In this document: in pieces, positions 5,782 to 8,469 of the stretch
How the letters are laid out: every line of letters begins with the position of its first letter
Numbering within the stretch: the stretch's first letter is position 1
Source of the DNA: CAYQJL01 sp964612295
Lineage (GTDB): Bacteria; Eisenbacteria; RBG-16-71-46; CAIMUX01; WJJG01
NCBI GenBank assembly: GCA_964612295.1
Contig: CAZTDY010000123.1
Span: 1 to 8,469, forward strand
Direction: 5' to 3'
DNA: 8,469 nt
Program-made: the position numbers and the translations under genes
Notes under the pieces: generated by a model
What the model saw: the letters and a program-made list of their open reading frames with translations, nothing else
Told to the model about the DNA's origin: nothing
Database searches by the model: none

Positions 5782-8253
5782 CTACTGCGCGACCAGCAAC
5801 TTGCGCTTGGTGGCCCCGTCCGCCCACTGCACCCGCAGGAAGTAGACGCCTGTTCCCACGGAGCGGCCCGTATCGTCTGTGCGATCCCAGGCCAGCGTCA
5901 CTGGATCCGCGCCGGACCGCGAGCCGCTCCAGAGAGATGTGATCTGCCTGCCCTGCAGATCAAAGAGCGCGACCTCCCGAAGGACCCGCTCACCCAGCCC
6001 GAGTTCGATCCTCAAGGTCGGAGCAGTGAGGGGCGTGGGACCCATCTCGAGATACCATTGCCGCGTGATGTCATCCGGGACGCTTCCCGCGGACTGGTTG
6101 GAGGCCCCGGGCGTGGCTTCGTCAAAGAAGATCCAGGGCAGGCCCCCATCGGTTTCCCGCCCTTCGCTCACGTCCGCGGTTTGCGCGCCGAACTGATAGC
6201 TATCGATCTCCTCATTGCCCGCCGCCAGGCGTCCGAACAGCCCGACGTCTTCGCCGGCGCCGCTCAACTTGAACGTGGCGTGCAGAGCACCATCCCCGGC
6301 ATCGTCGTCGCACCAGACCAGCATGAACTCCCCGGCCAGCAGAAGCGTGTCCGGAAAAGCCCACTTCGTGGTGGCGCTCAGATCGTCGGTCAGATACAGC
6401 CCGCCCATGTCGACATCCTCGGGACCGGGATTGTAGATCTCGACCCAGTCTTCGAACTGCCCCGCCTCATCCTGAATCGTGGCGTTGTTGAGCGCCATGA
6501 ACTCATTGATGAAAAGGACCACGGTCTCGGGGATCTCGGGATTTTCGTTCTCTGCCCCCGGGGTTGCCTGCGAAAGCAGCTCCCACTCCCCGGTCCCGTC
6601 GGGCCAGCGGCCGAAGCTCTGATCGGCTCCCAGGGCCGGGAAGGTCGTCTGGTCGACAATCACTCCACCATCGACCAGGTAGAGGTCCTCCCCGTCGGCG
6701 TCGAGCTTGAAGGGTGCGTGATGGGTCCCCTCGCCGGTTTCCTCATCGGCCCAGATCATCAGATACTCACCCGGATCGAGCGTTCCCGCGGGAAAGACAA
6801 ACGGGACCGTCCCGTCGAAGTGATCGTAGAGTTCCAGGCCGCCCAGGGCGATTGGCGCTCCGCCCACGTTCGTGATCTCGATCCAATCGTCGAAATCGCC
6901 CATCTCGTCGGCCACGGTACTCGAATTGCTCGCCATCACCTCGTTCAAGACCAGACCGTCGATCGGCTCCCAAGAGCCAATCTGCGACTCGAGCCAGGTG
7001 TGGCGACCCCGAATGAACGGATCCAACCCGGGGACGATGCGTCCTGGCGGCGGTCCTCCAGCGTTGATGTCCGTGCTCATCGCATTCTCGAAGTCCGCAT
7101 TGCTGAACATCTTGTTCGTATCGCTGTAGACGAAGGGTCGAATGAGATCCCGCAACTCCTCCATGCGCGTCGTCAGGATGTCCGGCTCCGCGGCGGTGGC
7201 CATGAGTTTCTTCATGTGCCCGAGATAGATCTCCTCGTAGGCCGGCACTTGCCAGAGGACCTCCACCAGAGGCCGGTCCTCGCCGTATTGCGGGTTGACC
7301 CAGAAAGGATCGAGTTGCCTGAGCTGCGTGGTGGAGTAATCCCACATGTTGAAGACGCCCCACGACTCATTCACATCCCAGTTGATGAAGGCCATGCGGT
7401 CGTCGAGATCACGGTGATAGAAGTAGTAGTTACAGCAACGGCCGATGTAGGAATCCAGGTTCACGGTCAGGTTGTCCACCGCGATCATCGCCATGGCAGA
7501 GCAGACATCAAGGGCGACGTGAAGGCTGTCGACCAGGACCCCGCTCGGCGTGTTGTTGATCTTGTCGACCAAGTCCACCAGGGCCGACCAGTCATTCTCC
7601 ACCTCATTGGTCTTGAGTTCGTACCAGTTGTAGTAGAGCGATTCGCTGTTGCCGAGATACTCCAGCGTCCCCTTGGGATCCCCCTTCCAGAGGTTGCCGC
7701 TCTCGGTCGAGCCGAACCTGCTCTCGAGGAACTCCTGGTCCACCTGCTCTACGAGCACATAGAGTCCCCAATAGGTGCCGTTGATGTAGAGCGCGGCGAA
7801 GTTGGTGCGCCCGGTCGCGAGGCCGGCTGCCGCACAGAGTTCGTAGCAGGATTTCTCCCGCACGAAGCTGGGGTCCATGAACGCGTTGTTCAGGTTGAGC
7901 TTGTCCAGCCCATAGATCTCCTGTCCTTCGATGTACTCGTCGATATCGAGCTTGAAGGACTTCTTGACCCCAGGGTAGGCCATGTAGCTGCTGTTGCCCT
8001 TGAACCGCACGCCGATGGAGTCGAAGTGCATCCCCTCCCAGTCGAACTCGGCCGCCAGATAGAGCGGGTCATCCAGCCCCTCGAAGTTGTCGACGAGCTG
8101 ATCCCACCAGTCCGGCTGATCAAAGGTGAGATGAACCTCGTGGACGGCATCTTCTTCGAACAGAGGGTGCTCGTCGGGAAGTAGCGCCCCCTGGGCCGGC
8201 ATCGCCAGCAGCCCGCAGAATCCTAAAGCTGAGAGTCCAATCAACCTACGCAT
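5782..8253 (-). CDS. Exported CotH-family kinase-like protein with two lamin-tail domains and C-terminal sorting-like domain
   Basis: This is an 823-residue protein with a signal peptide at about 1-22. Residues about 36-425 match the CotH family of atypical kinases: VRFKGNSS (82-89), KKSFKLDI (97-104), a LNLNNAFMDPSFVREK segment (119-134), YWGLYVLVEQVD (161-172), and the conserved aspartate pair in NLDSY (Asp267) and NWD (Asp293), with NYYFYHRD between them. CotH proteins phosphorylate proteins; Bacillus CotH modifies spore-coat proteins. Two lamin-tail (LTD) domains follow, at about 434-568 and 579-718, each opening with NE(V/F)MA.N…DE.G.F.DW.EI.N and closing with ATPGA.N. Residues about 739-823 form the FlgD-like/sorting-like domain (VALFDLQGRQITSL, AWDRTDDTGRSVGTGVYFLRV). 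The start at 8253 has GGAGG (8260-8264) 6 bases upstream. It is preceded by its own strong-looking promoter and long leader. The substrate is unknown; CotH kinase activity in an extracytoplasmic lamin-tail protein is inferred from motifs. Confidence 0.92.
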   Translation of the reverse strand: MRRLIGLSALGFCGLLAMPAQGALLPDEHPLFEEDAVHEVHLTFDQPDWWDQLVDNFEGLDDPLYLAAEFDWEGMHFDSIGVRFKGNSSYMAYPGVKKSFKLDIDEYIEGQEIYGLDKLNLNNAFMDPSFVREKSCYELCAAAGLATGRTNFAALYINGTYWGLYVLVEQVDQEFLESRFGSTESGNLWKGDPKGTLEYLGNSESLYYNWYELKTNEVENDWSALVDLVDKINNTPSGVLVDSLHVALDVCSAMAMIAVDNLTVNLDSYIGRCCNYYFYHRDLDDRMAFINWDVNESWGVFNMWDYSTTQLRQLDPFWVNPQYGEDRPLVEVLWQVPAYEEIYLGHMKKLMATAAEPDILTTRMEELRDLIRPFVYSDTNKMFSNADFENAMSTDINAGGPPPGRIVPGLDPFIRGRHTWLESQIGSWEPIDGLVLNEVMASNSSTVADEMGDFDDWIEITNVGGAPIALGGLELYDHFDGTVPFVFPAGTLDPGEYLMIWADEETGEGTHHAPFKLDADGEDLYLVDGGVIVDQTTFPALGADQSFGRWPDGTGEWELLSQATPGAENENPEIPETVVLFINEFMALNNATIQDEAGQFEDWVEIYNPGPEDVDMGGLYLTDDLSATTKWAFPDTLLLAGEFMLVWCDDDAGDGALHATFKLSGAGEDVGLFGRLAAGNEEIDSYQFGAQTADVSEGRETDGGLPWIFFDEATPGASNQSAGSVPDDITRQWYLEMGPTPLTAPTLRIELGLGERVLREVALFDLQGRQITSLWSGSRSGADPVTLAWDRTDDTGRSVGTGVYFLRVQWADGATKRKLLVAQ

Positions 8254-8296
8254 GCTTCGCCTCCAGGCCCGGATGATCGCCAGTTCGTGTTCACAA

Positions 8297-8340
8297 GGCC
8301 CTAACGCCCAGCCGGGCCAAACCTAACGCCGGATTTGCCC
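8297..8340 (-). promoter_or_regulatory. Two overlapping hairpins with repeated GGCGTTAGG in the CotH gene leader
   Basis: Read on the minus strand, GGCGTTAGG occurs at 8330-8322 and again at 8308-8300, exactly 22 bases apart. Each copy forms the 3' side of a loop plus the start of a 3' stem. Hairpin A pairs GGGCAAATC (8340-8332) with GGTTTGGCCC (8323-8314), with one bulged G and one G-T pair. Hairpin B pairs GGCCC (8318-8314) with GGGCC (8301-8297). Both use the bases at 8314-8316, so they exclude each other in RNA. The sequence does not resemble a riboswitch class I recognise. The repeats could equally be a DNA-level operator, two helical turns apart. Confidence 0.4.
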
Positions 8341-8362
8341 TAAAAGGCCATGCGGAGAGCAC

Positions 8363-8369
8363 CCTTAGG
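8363..8369. repeat. CCTTAGG element, downstream copy
   Basis: The odd palindrome CCT-T-AGG occurs here, just downstream of the predicted CotH transcription start, and again at 8414-8420 over the -35 position. The two copies are 51 bases apart and bracket the promoter. An operator pair is possible, but the element is short. Confidence 0.25.
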
Positions 8370-8389
8370 CGGATCCCTCCACGCTTTCC

Positions 8390-8418
8390 ATTATATCACA
8401 CGCGCCCGGAAAGCCTTA
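8390..8418 (-). promoter_or_regulatory. Promoter of the CotH gene with consensus extended -10
   Basis: The minus strand reads TGATATAAT at 8398-8390: a perfect TATAAT -10 hexamer (8395-8390) with the TGn extension. The -35 position 17 bases upstream (8418-8413) reads TAAGGC, far from TTGACA, as is common for extended -10 promoters. Transcription would begin near 8383, giving a leader of about 130 bases before the start codon at 8253. This is the best promoter match in the window. Confidence 0.6.
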
Positions 8419-8420
8419 GG
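8414..8420. repeat. CCTTAGG element over the -35 position of the CotH promoter
   Basis: This is an identical copy of the element at 8363-8369. It covers the place where sigma region 4 would contact the promoter, where a bound protein could repress or replace -35 contacts. This is inference from position. Confidence 0.25.
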
Positions 8421-8469
8421 TTGTGGCTCGGAGATTCGATCTGCCCCCCTCTTCTATGATTCTGTCCTG

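Noticed and set aside
3254..5827. Open frames of 390 and 414 codons on the minus strand opposite the GH13 gene.
   Set aside because: They mirror the GH13 gene and show no recognisable domain. The catalytic motifs prove the plus strand is coding.
5707..8184. An 825-codon open frame on the plus strand opposite the CotH gene.
   Set aside because: It is exactly antisense to a gene with clear CotH and lamin-tail domains. The translation is rich in Arg, His, Val and Pro with no domain or signal peptide, as expected for the reverse frame of a GC-rich gene with third-position bias.
1..8469. A defence system, mobile element, CRISPR array, tRNA or rRNA.
   Set aside because: I looked on both strands and found no transposase or integrase motifs, terminal inverted repeats, regularly spaced direct repeats or structured RNA genes. 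The content is four exported-protein genes and their spacers.

Overview
The window reads as a GC-rich chromosomal piece from a bacterium that exports many large multidomain proteins. Four convincing genes fill nearly all of it. All four begin with Sec-type signal peptides. The three large products end in a short FlgD-like / type IX-sorting-like Ig domain (an 'NP…R.R..v.D..GR.v..l…G.h…WDG.d..G..v..GvYf.rl' pattern). This architecture, the LVIVD-repeat protein and the CotH/lamin-tail protein are typical of poorly cultured lineages near the FCB group, such as Candidatus Eisenbacteria, Latescibacteria or Zixibacteria. That placement is inference from protein style, since no phylogenetic marker gene is present.

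Layout, left to right. (1) 9-695, minus strand: a 228-residue exported Tyr/Cys-rich protein with a pre-peptidase-C-like beta-sandwich, which appears to stop early. (2) 723-2948, minus: a 741-residue exported protein with 13 LVIVD-type repeats at a very regular spacing of about 42 residues plus the C-terminal sorting-like domain. Genes 2 and 1 are separated by 27 bases and are probably one transcript, with gene 2 first. (3) 2949-3232: a divergent intergenic region with two adjacent perfect palindromes. (4) 3233-5710, plus: an 825-residue exported GH13 alpha-glucan-active enzyme (CBM48 plus catalytic barrel, branching-enzyme/amylase-like) with all catalytic residues present. (5) 5711-5781: a short convergent gap with one hairpin. 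(6) 5782-8253, minus: an 823-residue exported CotH-family kinase-like protein with two lamin-tail domains. (7) 8254-8469: its upstream region, with a near-perfect extended -10 promoter and a leader of about 130 bases containing repeated GGCGTTAGG elements in hairpins.

How they may work together: three of the four proteins share a C-terminal domain class that often serves for outer-membrane export or surface attachment, so the window looks like a set of cell-surface or secreted proteins. These would be an alpha-glucan enzyme, a beta-propeller protein, a CotH-type phosphotransferase and a small beta-sandwich protein. I see no transporter, regulator, mobile element, RNA gene or CRISPR array, and nothing that proves the genes form one pathway. 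The most unusual material is in the non-coding DNA (the palindrome pair and the CotH leader) and at the truncated left-hand gene.
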